A stretch of 43,106 nt of DNA from a virus, in IMG/VR virus record IMGVR_UViG_3300046675_000249, positions 1 to 43,106 of that record; one strand, given 5' to 3'. Below are positions 23,313 through 30,713 of this stretch, piece after piece (position 1 is the first letter of the stretch; each line of letters opens with the position of its first letter). A program made the translations under genes and the position numbers. The notes under the pieces were generated by a model that was given only the letters and a program-made list of their open reading frames with translations, searched no databases and had not been told where the DNA came from.

Positions 23313-24944
23313 TCATGCCGTGTAGGCGTAGTAGGCGGGCGGCGGCTCGGCCTGGCCGGCCGCGATGGCGTCGGAGGCGGCCTCATGCGCGAGGATCGAC
23401 ACCACAGCCAGGTCGATCTTTTGGTGGGCGGTGGCCTTGCGCAGCACGTACCGGTTCGACGTGCGGGCCGCCTTCCGGGCGTTGCGCACGTGGATGGACG
23501 TGGTCTCGCAGCCGTCGTGCCGGAACGTGCTGTCCTTCTTGGTGACGTCCGTGAGCAGCTGCTCACAGGCCGCGTGCATCTGCACGACGCGGTAGGTCTG
23601 CCACTCGGTGACGCGCTTCTCGCCGTGCCGGGCCTGCCAGGCGGCGACCTCGCTGGTCCAGTACGGCGGGTCGCAGTACATGCGCACCACGTCGTAGCGC
23701 CGCATCAGCTCGTCCACCGCGGCGTCGACCTCGAGCCGGGGAACCTGGCCTTCCCACTCGGCCGGGTCCCAGATGCACGGCCGCCGGTCCGGCCCGTAGA
23801 CGGGCGTGAACTGGTAGCCGTCGAGCGTCTCGGCGCGGATGCCGGTCCAGTCGTCGACGTCCGAGCCGTCGAAGCCGAGCACGATCCGGGCTCCGCCCGG
23901 CACTTCTTCCCGGACCGCTCGAGCGTCCCAGCGGTCGTGCTGGAGCCAGGTGCCCATGCCGGCCGTGATGCGGTTGCCGTGGAAGCGCTCCGCTTCCGCG
24001 GGTTCCTTCTCGAGCAGCTCGGAGGCCTCGCCCTCGATGGCGTCGAGGTCGATGTGCGTACTGCCGTCGTAGACGGCGGCGTGAATCTTCCGGCGGTCCG
24101 TCTTCTTGGCGTAGTCCAGATCCTTGGGCGGCAGCCGGTGGAACCGGTACACGTCCTTGACCTTGGTCTCTGCCGTCTTCTGGGCTACCGAGTTCTCGGT
24201 GGGGTCCCAGGCGTTCGTCTGCTCGAGCGAGCGGCCCGACATGCCGGCCAGGCCACGGCGTTGCGTCGTGGCCACCTTCGTCATGCCGTTGCCGTCGTTC
24301 CAGATCCCCGTCTCGTCCTGCGCGGCGAACGTGATCGGGTTGCCCAGCCGGGACTGGGCGCTCGAGGTGACGACGTCGATCCGGCCGTCGCCCGGCAGCC
24401 GGATGAACTGCTCGCCGACCCGCATCACTTCAGCGAGCGGCCCATTGCGGATCATCGCCTGGAGCGGGCGATACGTGTTGTCGGTCTGGTCCTCGGAGGT
24501 CGCCGTGATCTGGATCAGCGGCTGATTCCACGAACGGCCCATCGGCTCGCCCGGCTCGTACTCGTACACCCAGCCGCAGCCGCACCGATGATCAGAGCAC
24601 CGGTACCGCTCGCCACCCTGCGCCCACCCGTTGAAGAGCACCGGGCCGACACCCTCGGCGGCGATGATGCTGGCGGCCCACGGTCCTTTCCCAGATTTTT
24701 GAGGTGCGACCGCCTGCGCCCGCCGGTAGTGGAACGCCGTCGACCGCTGGCCGAGCTCGGCGTCCGGCCGGACCCGGTACAGGTTGGCCGTGATCCGCAG
24801 CTGCCAGTCGTACATCTGGAACGACTTCGGTGTGGTGTCGAGGCCGCCGACCGACTGGAGCAGGCAGTGCCGGGCGATCCAGTCCGGGACGACGAACAGG
24901 GTGGGGAAGTCGAGGGACCAGGTCCCGTCGTCAGCCGCTACCAC
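23313..24944 (-). CDS. Terminase large subunit
   Basis: 543 aa with the GTG at 24944 (AGGGCGG upstream); a GTG at 24968 is also possible. ATPase domain: deviant Walker A QKSGKG (about 82-87) and Walker B-like FAAQDETG (about 206-213). Between them lies an unusual Cys-rich insertion, RCSDHRCGCGW. The nuclease domain begins IVLGFDGSDVDDW (acidic residues at about 359 and 362), with a later MYCDPPYW. It powers DNA packaging and cuts the concatemer. It overlaps the small subunit gene by 14 bp. Confidence 0.9.
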   Translation of the reverse strand: MVAADDGTWSLDFPTLFVVPDWIARHCLLQSVGGLDTTPKSFQMYDWQLRITANLYRVRPDAELGQRSTAFHYRRAQAVAPQKSGKGPWAASIIAAEGVGPVLFNGWAQGGERYRCSDHRCGCGWVYEYEPGEPMGRSWNQPLIQITATSEDQTDNTYRPLQAMIRNGPLAEVMRVGEQFIRLPGDGRIDVVTSSAQSRLGNPITFAAQDETGIWNDGNGMTKVATTQRRGLAGMSGRSLEQTNAWDPTENSVAQKTAETKVKDVYRFHRLPPKDLDYAKKTDRRKIHAAVYDGSTHIDLDAIEGEASELLEKEPAEAERFHGNRITAGMGTWLQHDRWDARAVREEVPGGARIVLGFDGSDVDDWTGIRAETLDGYQFTPVYGPDRRPCIWDPAEWEGQVPRLEVDAAVDELMRRYDVVRMYCDPPYWTSEVAAWQARHGEKRVTEWQTYRVVQMHAACEQLLTDVTKKDSTFRHDGCETTSIHVRNARKAARTSNRYVLRKATAHQKIDLAVVSILAHEAASDAIAAGQAEPPPAYYAYTA

Positions 24945-25398
24945 CAGGCACCGCCCTGAGCCGAGCACGTGCTGAGGTCGGCGCGATCGTCGGCGTCGGC
25001 CCGGCCAGCATCTCGTCGTCCTCGCTCGGACGCTCGACACGCCACCGGTTCGCCCGCATCCCGGGCGTGGTCAGGCCCAGAGCATCGGCCATCTGCCGGA
25101 CCAGAGTGCCCAGGTTGACGAAGGCCTCCGGCTTCTCCGCCTCAGCGAGGCGGCGCACGTACAGGGCGACCTCGATGTCCTGGCTGTACCTCTCCCACAT
25201 GAGTGCCTGGGGCATCTCCCAGAGGCGGTCCCACAGGTCGGCCTCGCGGTCGGTCTGCTCAGTGAGTGGCCAGTCGGGCGTTGCGCCCTGGCGGCCCTCG
25301 GCGGGCAGGATCGTCCACTCGCCGGCGTCCCGTTCGCGCCTGAGTGCCTGGGGGTCCGGCGGCGGGCCGGACCTCGAGCGTGCTCCACCTTTCGGCAT
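24931..25398 (-). CDS. Terminase small subunit
   Basis: 155 aa; ATG eight bases after GGAG, preferred to a GTG nine bases upstream. A helical protein: LTEQTDREADLWDRLWEMPQAL, YSQDIEVALYVRRLAEAE, NLGTLVRQMADALGLTTPGMRANRW, then a Pro/Thr/Arg tail. This matches P27-type small terminases, which recognise the packaging site. It opens the late operon, and the gene-free stretch upstream is the natural place for the packaging signal. Confidence 0.8.
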   Translation of the reverse strand: MPKGGARSRSGPPPDPQALRRERDAGEWTILPAEGRQGATPDWPLTEQTDREADLWDRLWEMPQALMWERYSQDIEVALYVRRLAEAEKPEAFVNLGTLVRQMADALGLTTPGMRANRWRVERPSEDDEMLAGPTPTIAPTSARARLRAVPGGSG

Positions 25399-25611
25399 GT
25401 TGATCACTCCACTCGGCCGTGTTGCACGGCGTCAGCGCTGTCACCTTGCGTGACGGCGGAGCATGATCACCGGGGGCTCTGAACCCGGAAAACCAGGGAG
25501 CCACCTCCCCGGCGGTCCTCGTCAAGATCGTTCTGGGGGTCCCTCCCCATGATCATCATCACTCTCTGTAATGATCTGGCCAACGCTTTGACCTGCGGCG
25601 ATGCCAGGGCG
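25399..25611 (-). promoter_or_regulatory. Gene-free region before terminase: hairpins, candidate packaging/late promoter
   Basis: 213 bp without a credible gene. It contains two small stems on the leftward strand, GGGAG-4-CTCCC (25496-25509) and CCGGG-9-CCCGG (25470-25488), in a GC-rich context. Since the late operon starts immediately after it, a late promoter and a cos or pac site are both expected here. Neither can be pinned to a specific sequence by eye. Confidence 0.4.
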
Positions 25612-25848
25612 TCACTGCCAGGTGTAGAGGGCGTCGCCGTCCTGGTGCCGGTGCTCGTGGCCGAGCCGGCCGGGCGGCAGGTCCGGGTCGTCGGGCGGCT
25701 CGGTGCAGGTGACCTGGCCAGCCAGGACTGGCAGGCAGTGAGGGGCGCCGCACGCCGGCCGCGCCTCGTCTGCCTTCGCCGGCCGAGCCTCTGCCGCCTT
25801 CTCTGCTGCCGTCTCGTCGTCGGCCTCGGTCTTGGCCTTGGTGGTCAT
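25612..25848 (-). CDS. 78-aa acidic small protein
   Basis: Starts MTTKAKTEADDETAAEKAAEARP, a low-complexity Ala/Glu/Lys helix, followed by CGAPHCLPV and a His-rich end (GHEHRHQDGDALYTWQ). ATG after GGAGG; ATGA overlap with the upstream gene. The function is unknown. It is the last gene before the terminase region. Confidence 0.65.
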   Translation of the reverse strand: MTTKAKTEADDETAAEKAAEARPAKADEARPACGAPHCLPVLAGQVTCTEPPDDPDLPPGRLGHEHRHQDGDALYTWQ

Positions 25849-26132
25849 GTCGCCTCCTGCGGGTAGCCGAAGCCTTCGAGGTCGGCGAGTTGGGGAGCGG
25901 TGCGCTCGATGCACCAGGCCTTGTCGCTGCACTCGGGGTCGATGAGCGGTCGGCCTTCGGGTGAGCGTTGGATCTCCTGGTACCGGATGACCGCCTGCTT
26001 CCCGTCCGTCTCGACGGTCAGTGGTTCGATGGCGACGGTCTTAGGGTCAATGCCGTTCGCCTCGACCCATCGGCACAGGACCTCACGGTGTTGCCCAATC
26101 TGAGCCGCGCTGATGGTGTGCAGGACAGTCAC
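25845..26132 (-). CDS. 95-aa conserved phage protein
   Basis: A mixed alpha/beta small protein (VTVLHTISAAQIGQHREVLCRWVEANGIDPKTVAIEPL in pieces, VIRYQEIQRSPEGRP). The second in-frame GTG is chosen because GGAGG is nine bases upstream; the first GTG would abut the ribosome site. GTGA overlap with the HNH gene couples them. No function recognised. Confidence 0.65.
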   Translation of the reverse strand: MTVLHTISAAQIGQHREVLCRWVEANGIDPKTVAIEPLTVETDGKQAVIRYQEIQRSPEGRPLIDPECSDKAWCIERTAPQLADLEGFGYPQEAT

Positions 26133-26512
26133 GCGTTCCACCCTCCTGGCTGAGCCTGCGCTGTGCTGCGGTTATGGCAAGAACTGCAGAGCCCCCGTCC
26201 ATGCCGGGGGTCGTCCGGGTCAAGCTGTTGCTCGACCAGCTCGCGTCGGCTGAGCGGCCAGTGATCGGCGTGCACCGAGGGCTGGGCGCAGGGTGATCCG
26301 TGGCCGTGCTCCTCGTCGGTGCACACGCACTGCGGGTCACGGGCGAGCACGCCGGGCCGGAAGCGGCTCTCGTGTCCTCGCCCGTAGCCGCGCTGTCGTG
26401 CGCTGCCTCGCTGCTTCTCGGCCTCGCTGCGGTGGTCGTCGCACTTGCCGTGCTGCGTGTACTCGGGGCAGCGGGGCACCGAGCAGACGCGCCAGCTCTG
26501 GGACTTGGTCAT
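26129..26512 (-). CDS. HNH endonuclease
   Basis: 127 aa. N-terminal C-x4-C and a C-x2-H (CSVPRCPEYTQHGKCDDH) form a zinc site. The nuclease core shows CVCTDEEHGHGSPC, HADHWPLSRREL (catalytic His pair) and GLCSSCHNRSTAQ (C-x2-C-H-N). In many phages an HNH protein lies next to the terminase genes and is needed for cohesive-end cleavage during packaging. Its position just upstream of the terminase region suggests that role rather than homing. ATG in a TGATG overlap with the preceding micro-gene. Confidence 0.88.
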   Translation of the reverse strand: MTKSQSWRVCSVPRCPEYTQHGKCDDHRSEAEKQRGSARQRGYGRGHESRFRPGVLARDPQCVCTDEEHGHGSPCAQPSVHADHWPLSRRELVEQQLDPDDPRHGRGLCSSCHNRSTAQAQPGGWNA

Positions 26513-26670
26513 CAGGCGCGCTCTCGTTCGCGCAGCAGGTTGGACATGGCCAGCCAGGAGTCTGCGAGCCCTTCCAGCCGCTCCATGAGGGGAAGGTTGG
26601 TGAGCTCCAGTTCGGCGCGCTCCAAGAGGCGGGCAGAGTTCGCGATGGCCTGCTCTTCGGTGGGGACCAT
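26512..26670 (-). CDS. 52-aa helical microprotein
   Basis: Reads MVPTEEQAIANSARLLERAE followed by LELTNLPLMERLEGLADSW and LAMSNLLRERERA: an amphipathic, Leu-rich helical protein. GGAGG sits five bases before the ATG, and the stop overlaps the HNH start as TGATG, which strongly supports translation. No family recognised. Confidence 0.7.
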   Translation of the reverse strand: MVPTEEQAIANSARLLERAELELTNLPLMERLEGLADSWLAMSNLLRERERA

Positions 26671-26715
26671 AGACGCCTCCGATCGGTACGCTGGCGCCCT
26701 TTGGGGGTGGTGAGC

Positions 26716-26877
26716 ATGAAGCAGAAGTTGGACGTTCCACTCGGGATCGTCGTCGCGGGCGTGGTCCTGATAATCGGCTGCCGGTTGGTCACGTGGTGGC
26801 CTGGGGTGATCCTTGGCGCCGCGATGATCCTCGGTGTTCTGGCCGCGGCAGCGGTGAAGCGGCGGCCGAAGGAGTAA
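26716..26877 (+). CDS. 53-aa two-helix membrane microprotein on the opposite strand
   Basis: Starts MKQKLDVPLGIVVAGVVLII and continues with GCRLVTWW, a second hydrophobic span VILGAAMILGVLAAAAV and a basic KRRPKE end, giving two short transmembrane helices. GGGGGTGG precedes the ATG. It is the only rightward gene inside the 5.3-40.6 kb leftward block, so it needs its own promoter; TACGCT at about 26686 is a possible -10. An independently expressed membrane peptide in a prophage might be a superinfection-exclusion or moron function; that is speculation. Confidence 0.6.
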   Translation: MKQKLDVPLGIVVAGVVLIIGCRLVTWWPGVILGAAMILGVLAAAAVKRRPKE

Positions 26878-26896
26878 CGGCGAGGGCGGGGCAGGC

Positions 26897-27154
26897 CTAC
26901 ACCCTTGGGGGCCACGCCCACGTGCCGGCCTCGTCGCCCTCGTGGCGGGAGGTGGCCCAGTGGCTGTCGGGTCCGTCGAGCAGGACCTGGAGGTTCAGCG
27001 CCTCGTCACCGTATGACGCGACGACGATCGCCGGGTACGCGTGTCCAGGCTGCGGCGAATTGCCGGTGATGCTGTCGTGGCTGCGCTGCTGCCGAATGCG
27101 GCGGGCGTCGTCCTCGGTCAGCTTGTACAGGACGATGCGTCCGATGGTGGGCAT
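26897..27154 (-). CDS. 85-aa conserved phage protein
   Basis: MPTIGRIVLYKLTEDDARRI, then HAYPAIVVASYG, LNLQVLLDGPDSHWATSRHEG and GTWAWPPRV. I recognise this strand-rich pattern as a common small protein of streptomycete phages, function unknown. GGGAGG precedes the ATG. It is convergent with the rightward microprotein, with 19 bases between the stop codons. Confidence 0.75.
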   Translation of the reverse strand: MPTIGRIVLYKLTEDDARRIRQQRSHDSITGNSPQPGHAYPAIVVASYGDEALNLQVLLDGPDSHWATSRHEGDEAGTWAWPPRV

Positions 27155-27184
27155 GGCTGCCTCCCGGCGCCGGTGGGTTGTTGC

Positions 27185-27226
27185 ACGGCGACGGCCCGGG
27201 GTTCAGGTCCGCCGGGCCGCCGCCGT
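27185..27226. terminator. GC-rich hairpin
   Basis: Arms of 15 nt (ACGGCGACGGCCCGG and CCGGGCCGCCGCCGT) pair with one mismatch around a 12-nt loop, between the 69-aa and 85-aa genes. Probable terminator without a U tract. Confidence 0.6.
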
Positions 27227-27240
27227 GACTCTGGGGCCGG

Positions 27241-27450
27241 TCAGAGCCGGCGGATCTGGAAGGCGAGGGAGATGCGCGCCAGGCGTGCCCGCTCCTGCAC
27301 CGCGAGGGGGATCGGAACGGGGGTGGGGCCGCAGCAGCCCTTCAGGCAGGTCGGTTCTCCGTCTGAGACGAGGTGGACGTGCTTGCCCTCGCGAGCGAGC
27401 AGGTGGGCGGCCTCGGCGGCGCTCCGGGGCGCCTCGACTGTGGCGGGCAT
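27241..27450 (-). CDS. 69-aa small Cys-containing protein
   Basis: MPATVEAPRSAAEAAHLLAR, then HVHLVSDGEPTCLKGCCGP and a Leu/Arg-rich helix. CLKGCC could bind metal or form a disulfide. GGAGG precedes the ATG. Flanked on both sides by hairpins, so it may be an independent transcript. The function is unknown. Confidence 0.65.
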   Translation of the reverse strand: MPATVEAPRSAAEAAHLLAREGKHVHLVSDGEPTCLKGCCGPTPVPIPLAVQERARLARISLAFQIRRL

Positions 27451-27471
27451 GAGCGCCTCCGGGTACGACAA

Positions 27472-27494
27472 AGGCCCCGCCAGTGGCGGGGCCT
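27472..27494 (-). terminator. Hairpin terminator after excisionase-like gene
   Basis: Perfect 10-bp stem AGGCCCCGCC / GGCGGGGCCT with a 3-nt loop, followed leftward by TTGTC. A second perfect inverted repeat, ATGCCCG-TGTG-CGGGCAT, lies at 27507-27524 and may be an operator or part of the terminator. Confidence 0.7.
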
Positions 27495-27563
27495 CGGGTG
27501 TCTGCGATGCCCGTGTGCGGGCATGACTGTACGCGGAAAGGGTGACACCTGAGTGATCGCAGG

Positions 27564-27764
27564 TCAAGCGGCCTTGCGCGCGCGGCGTTTCAGCGCGAGG
27601 GCGGTGACCTCCTCGACCGCGTACCAAGGCTGCCCGGTGCTGCCGCCGGCGTGGGTGAGCTGCCCTCGTTGGACCATCTTGCGGACGGCGGGGAGGCTGA
27701 CGCCGAGGACTCGGGCGACTTGGTGGGCAGTGAGGTGGCCGGGTCGGATGATCTGCGACTCCAT
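27564..27764 (-). CDS. MerR/excisionase-like helix-turn-helix protein
   Basis: 66 aa: HLTAHQVARVLGVSLPAVRKM is a classic HTH_17/excisionase winged-helix start, followed by the wing QPWYAVEEVTALALKRRARKA. Could be a recombination directionality factor or a small transcription factor. It is encoded directly downstream of the TraB-like gene and of the GGGAGGC repeats, unusually far from the integrase. The start is weak: GGAGG lies only one base before the ATG. Confidence 0.75.
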   Translation of the reverse strand: MESQIIRPGHLTAHQVARVLGVSLPAVRKMVQRGQLTHAGGSTGQPWYAVEEVTALALKRRARKAA

Positions 27765-27799
27765 GCCTCCATGATGCGGCAGGGAGGGACCCTGCGGTG

Positions 27800-27947
27800 G
27801 GGAGGCGCAACTCCCGGATTCCGGGGGTTGGGGTGTCTTCCCAGGGTGCCTCCCTCGCCTCCCTGACTCGCCATCTCCGCAGGTCATGTGCAGGGAGGCG
27901 GTAGGGGAGGCGGTGAGGGAGAACTCCCTCAGTCTTCGGCGCCTCCC
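27800..27947. repeat. GGGAGGC repeat cluster, candidate transfer locus
   Basis: Six copies of GGGAGGC in 148 bp. Three are on the + strand (27800, 27893, 27905), the last two with 12-bp period. Three are inverted (27848, 27857, 27941), two with 9-bp period. The cluster begins in the gap between the HTH gene and the TraB-like gene and reaches into the last codons of the latter. Only one or none would be expected by chance. In Streptomyces plasmids, TraB binds short repeats in a clt locus that often lies next to its gene. Confidence 0.5.
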
Positions 27948-30055
27948 TCGTCGTCGATGTCGTCCTCGCGGGCCGCGATCGCGTCGAGGATCCGGTCCAG
28001 GCTGACGTGCATCTTCCCGCCGTTCGTCTTGTACTCGCCGTGCCCGGCCTCGTCGAGAACGCCCTTGAGGTCCCGGAAGGACCAGCTGCCGTAGACGAGC
28101 GGGTTGCGGTCCTGGAGGCCGTGCAGAACGTCCTGCGTCCGCATCCGCGGCTCGTGGCCGAGGACGACCGCGATGTCGGCGAGCGGGTCGGGCACCTCGA
28201 ACGCGGGTGCGTCGGCCGGCCGGGTGCCGTCGTACAGGGCCATGGCTCGCTCGACGACCGGCGTCACCTCGTCGATGCCCTTCTCCGGGTCCCGTTCGAC
28301 GTAGTGGGCACGGATGATCTCGAACGGCTTGCTGGTGAACCCGTAGGTCACCGCCGTGCCGACGTCCTGCCCGGGGACCAACTCGGTCGCCCTGATCCCT
28401 GCCTTGTACTTGCCCGAGCCGAGCAGGCCGTCGTTCGCGACCTGGTCGCCGACCGCGAACGCCACGCGGTGGGAGGTGTTGCGGGTGACGTCCCGCGGGA
28501 TGCTGTCGGCGGTCGGGGAGACGGTGACCCAGATCAGGGTGATGCCGACCTTGCGGGCCTTCTTCATCACGCGGATGGCCAGCTCAGCGGCCTCTTTGCC
28601 GTACTCCTTGCTCATGAACAGTTCGTGGCACTCGTCGAAGACGACGACCTTGGGCCGCATCCGCGCGTCCCGGGAGGCCAGTTCACGGGTGAGCTTGGTC
28701 GACTCGCCGCCGAGTTCTTCGAGCAGCTTGCCCCGGGTGGTCACCTCGTTGGCCAGACCGCGGAGCGCATCGAGGCCGGCGCGCAGGTCTTCGGGGTCGT
28801 CGCCCTTGACCAGGGTTCGCAGGCGCGGCCGGAGCGGGTCGTAGTCGACGTTCGTCGCCATCACGTAGACCTCGGCGATGACGAGCGGGTCGAGGATCGC
28901 GCCGAGCAGCAGGGAGACGACGATGGACGTCTTGCCGGACCCCATGATCCCGCCGACGATCCAGTTCTTTCCCATGAGCTGGCCGATGATCTCGTCACCG
29001 CGCTGGGACACGGCGACCGGCACGCCCTTGAAGTAGTCGGTCGTGCCCTCGTGCAGCAGCGGCCAGTCCGGTACGACGCCGTTCAAAGAGCCCTGGTCGG
29101 CGACCCAAAGGTCGAGAACGCCAGGCATGTTGGGCGGCTCGGTCGGCCACACCTCGACGGGCTTACGCATCAGGTTGTGCGCGAGGACGTTCTTCTTCGC
29201 GTTGACCATCTCGACGGTGACGCCCATCGGCAGCTGCAGCTGCGTGTGATAGCCGTTGCCGAGCCTGGTCGTGGGCGACACCCAACGGGGCTGCCACCCT
29301 TCCTTGATAGCGGCGTTGAGCTGCGGAATCGACAGCTTGCCCAGAGCGCGCAGGATGGCGTTCTCGTCGGGCAGTACGCCCATGTCGCCTGCTTCGACGG
29401 GCAGGGCCCAGGTGGGCGCCGTCTTCTGGCCCTTGCCGACCGCCCAGGCGCCGGCCACGGCGAGCAGCGGCAGCGAGTACAGCAGCGGCTCCCACACGAT
29501 CCCGGCGATGAACGCCACCCAGCCGACGAACTCGACGACGGCGTTCGTCGGGGCGAGGACATCGCGCATGTCGTGGTTGTAGGCGGCCAGCATGATGCCG
29601 ACCATCAGCAGCAGTCCGCCCGTGCCGACGGCCGCCGAGGCGATGGCCTTCGGCAGGTTGAGAACCATCTGCAGGAGCTCCATACGGCGGCGATGCCGGG
29701 CGAACCGGAAGGCGTAGGCCCGCTGCTCCCACTTCTGCACCATCTCCTCGTTGCCGGACGCTTCGGCGATCCGCATCATCCGGTGATGCATCGCCGCGGT
29801 GCGGGCCTCCCAGGTACGCCGGGCGAGTACGCGGCTGCCGCCGACGACGAACGCGCCGTGCCGGACCGTGAACCGGTACGTGGGACTCTGGCGGGTGTCG
29901 ATGAACACGCGGCGCAGGGAGTCGATACGGATACGGCGCCGCGGCCGTACTCCGGGCTCGGGTGCGGGTGTACTCGGTGTACCTGCCTTGTCGAGTACGA
30001 CGGGTACGGGCGTACCTGCCGCCTCAGCATTGGCGGGTACGTGAAGATCCGTCAT
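27929..30055 (-). CDS. traB: TraB-like FtsK/SpoIIIE DNA translocase
   Basis: 708 aa. Two transmembrane helices near 132-160 and 170-205. A RecA-type motor carries Walker A GGIMGSGKTS (Lys375) and Walker B VVVFDE (Asp474/Glu475). The last ~70 residues (MRTQDVLHGLQDR, SWSFRDLKGVLDEAG, MHVSLDRILDAI) look like a winged-helix DNA-recognition module. This is the layout of actinomycete TraB/TraSA proteins, which move double-stranded DNA between hyphae in conjugation without a relaxase. Linked Spd-like genes support transfer rather than chromosome segregation. The 5' coding region is rich in GTAC and rare codons (GTA, ACA). ATG behind GGAGAG. Confidence 0.85.
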   Translation of the reverse strand: MTDLHVPANAEAAGTPVPVVLDKAGTPSTPAPEPGVRPRRRIRIDSLRRVFIDTRQSPTYRFTVRHGAFVVGGSRVLARRTWEARTAAMHHRMMRIAEASGNEEMVQKWEQRAYAFRFARHRRRMELLQMVLNLPKAIASAAVGTGGLLLMVGIMLAAYNHDMRDVLAPTNAVVEFVGWVAFIAGIVWEPLLYSLPLLAVAGAWAVGKGQKTAPTWALPVEAGDMGVLPDENAILRALGKLSIPQLNAAIKEGWQPRWVSPTTRLGNGYHTQLQLPMGVTVEMVNAKKNVLAHNLMRKPVEVWPTEPPNMPGVLDLWVADQGSLNGVVPDWPLLHEGTTDYFKGVPVAVSQRGDEIIGQLMGKNWIVGGIMGSGKTSIVVSLLLGAILDPLVIAEVYVMATNVDYDPLRPRLRTLVKGDDPEDLRAGLDALRGLANEVTTRGKLLEELGGESTKLTRELASRDARMRPKVVVFDECHELFMSKEYGKEAAELAIRVMKKARKVGITLIWVTVSPTADSIPRDVTRNTSHRVAFAVGDQVANDGLLGSGKYKAGIRATELVPGQDVGTAVTYGFTSKPFEIIRAHYVERDPEKGIDEVTPVVERAMALYDGTRPADAPAFEVPDPLADIAVVLGHEPRMRTQDVLHGLQDRNPLVYGSWSFRDLKGVLDEAGHGEYKTNGGKMHVSLDRILDAIAAREDDIDDEGGAED

Positions 30056-30092
30056 GCTGGTCTCTCCTTGTTGCTCGATGGGTGACGAGGGA

Positions 30093-30136
30093 CACGGGGC
30101 GCCCGGGTGTACCTGGCCGGGTACGGGCGCCCCGTG
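30093..30136 (-). terminator. Long hairpin between microgene and traB-like gene
   Basis: Perfect 13-bp arms (CACGGGGCGCCCG / CGGGCGCCCCGTG) around an 18-nt loop that itself contains two GTAC sites. It lies 40 bases before the translocase start and could limit its expression. Confidence 0.7.
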
Positions 30137-30142
30137 GCGTAC

Positions 30143-30310
30143 CTACTTGCCGTTCTCGCGCTTCTCCGCCTTCTCGCGGATCCGGTCGACGCGGTTCTCC
30201 AGCCGCTTCACGGACTTGCCGCGGGCCTGCCGGCGGTCGATGCGGACGCCGAGGAGGATCACGGCCGCCAACTCGCGGGCGTTGTGCGGGTCATGCTTGG
30301 AGACGGGCAT
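30143..30310 (-). CDS. 55-aa basic microprotein in transfer operon
   Basis: MPVSKHDPHNARELAAVILL followed by a strongly basic helix (RIDRRQARGKSVKRLENRVD, RIREKAEKRENGK). Very Arg/Lys-rich, so nucleic-acid binding is plausible. GGAG precedes the ATG. Two bases separate it from the gene upstream. Unrecognised. Confidence 0.65.
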   Translation of the reverse strand: MPVSKHDPHNARELAAVILLGVRIDRRQARGKSVKRLENRVDRIREKAEKRENGK

Positions 30311-30312
30311 GG

Positions 30313-30486
30313 TCAGCTCCCGTTCTGCCGACGGACGGCGTCGGTCATGTCGGCCACGGTCTGCGCGAACGTGCCGTCGTTCTCGTGGATGGCCTCGATG
30401 AGCGCGTGGGCCAGGCCCTGCGCGTCTCCGGCCGCGTTGGCGGCGAGCGCCTCGGCGGCCTTGGTCTCGATGAACTCGTTCGTCAT
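30313..30486 (-). CDS. 57-aa microprotein in transfer operon
   Basis: MTNEFIETKAAEALAANAAG, then DAQGLAHALIEAIHENDGTF and a C-terminal helix. Acidic and helical. A good GGAGG ribosome site and one-base spacing to the next upstream stop support expression. Unrecognised. Confidence 0.65.
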   Translation of the reverse strand: MTNEFIETKAAEALAANAAGDAQGLAHALIEAIHENDGTFAQTVADMTDAVRRQNGS

Positions 30487-30487
30487 G

Positions 30488-30700
30488 TCAGGCCTCCGGG
30501 GCGGTGTCGTCGGTGCTGGTCATGGCTGCGGCGATCGCGGCGTGGCTGTCGGCCACCTGCGCCCACAGTCCGCCGGCTGCGGCGAGCGGTACGGCGATGG
30601 CTCGGGCGTCACCGCGGGCGGCCATCTCGGCGTCCCGGGCGAGGCCGGCGGCACGGTCGAGGGCGGCGCCGGCCAACTTCAGGTGTACGTCTCGGTTCAC
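30488..30700 (-). CDS. 70-aa Ala-rich helical protein in transfer operon
   Basis: GTG start after AGGAGG. Composition is Ala/Asp/Arg with helices (VHLKLAGAALDRAAGLARDAE, AIAVPLAAAGGLWAQVADSH). Possibly a small cytosolic partner of the transfer proteins; no family recognised. Confidence 0.65.
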   Translation of the reverse strand: MNRDVHLKLAGAALDRAAGLARDAEMAARGDARAIAVPLAAAGGLWAQVADSHAAIAAAMTSTDDTAPEA

Positions 30701-30713
30701 GGGTTCCTCCTGG

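Noticed and set aside
22269-24959. 896-codon open frame on the + strand opposite portal and terminase genes
   Set aside because: It is a GC-skew shadow: low-complexity Arg/Gly/Val/Pro translation, no domains and no ribosome site, while the opposite strand encodes recognised proteins.
25464-25545. tRNA-like segment on the minus strand with a T-arm-like GGGTTCAGAGCCC
   Set aside because: The T-loop lacks the invariant A, and no acceptor, D arm or anticodon arm can be folded around it.
25549-25866. 105-codon + strand frame near the terminase region
   Set aside because: It runs antisense to the 78-aa gene, which has a good ribosome site and coupling; the + frame has neither.
27800-27947. GGGAGGC cluster or the 36.1-kb repeats as a CRISPR array
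   Set aside because: Units are 7-11 bp, spacers are absent or irregular, and no cas genes are present.
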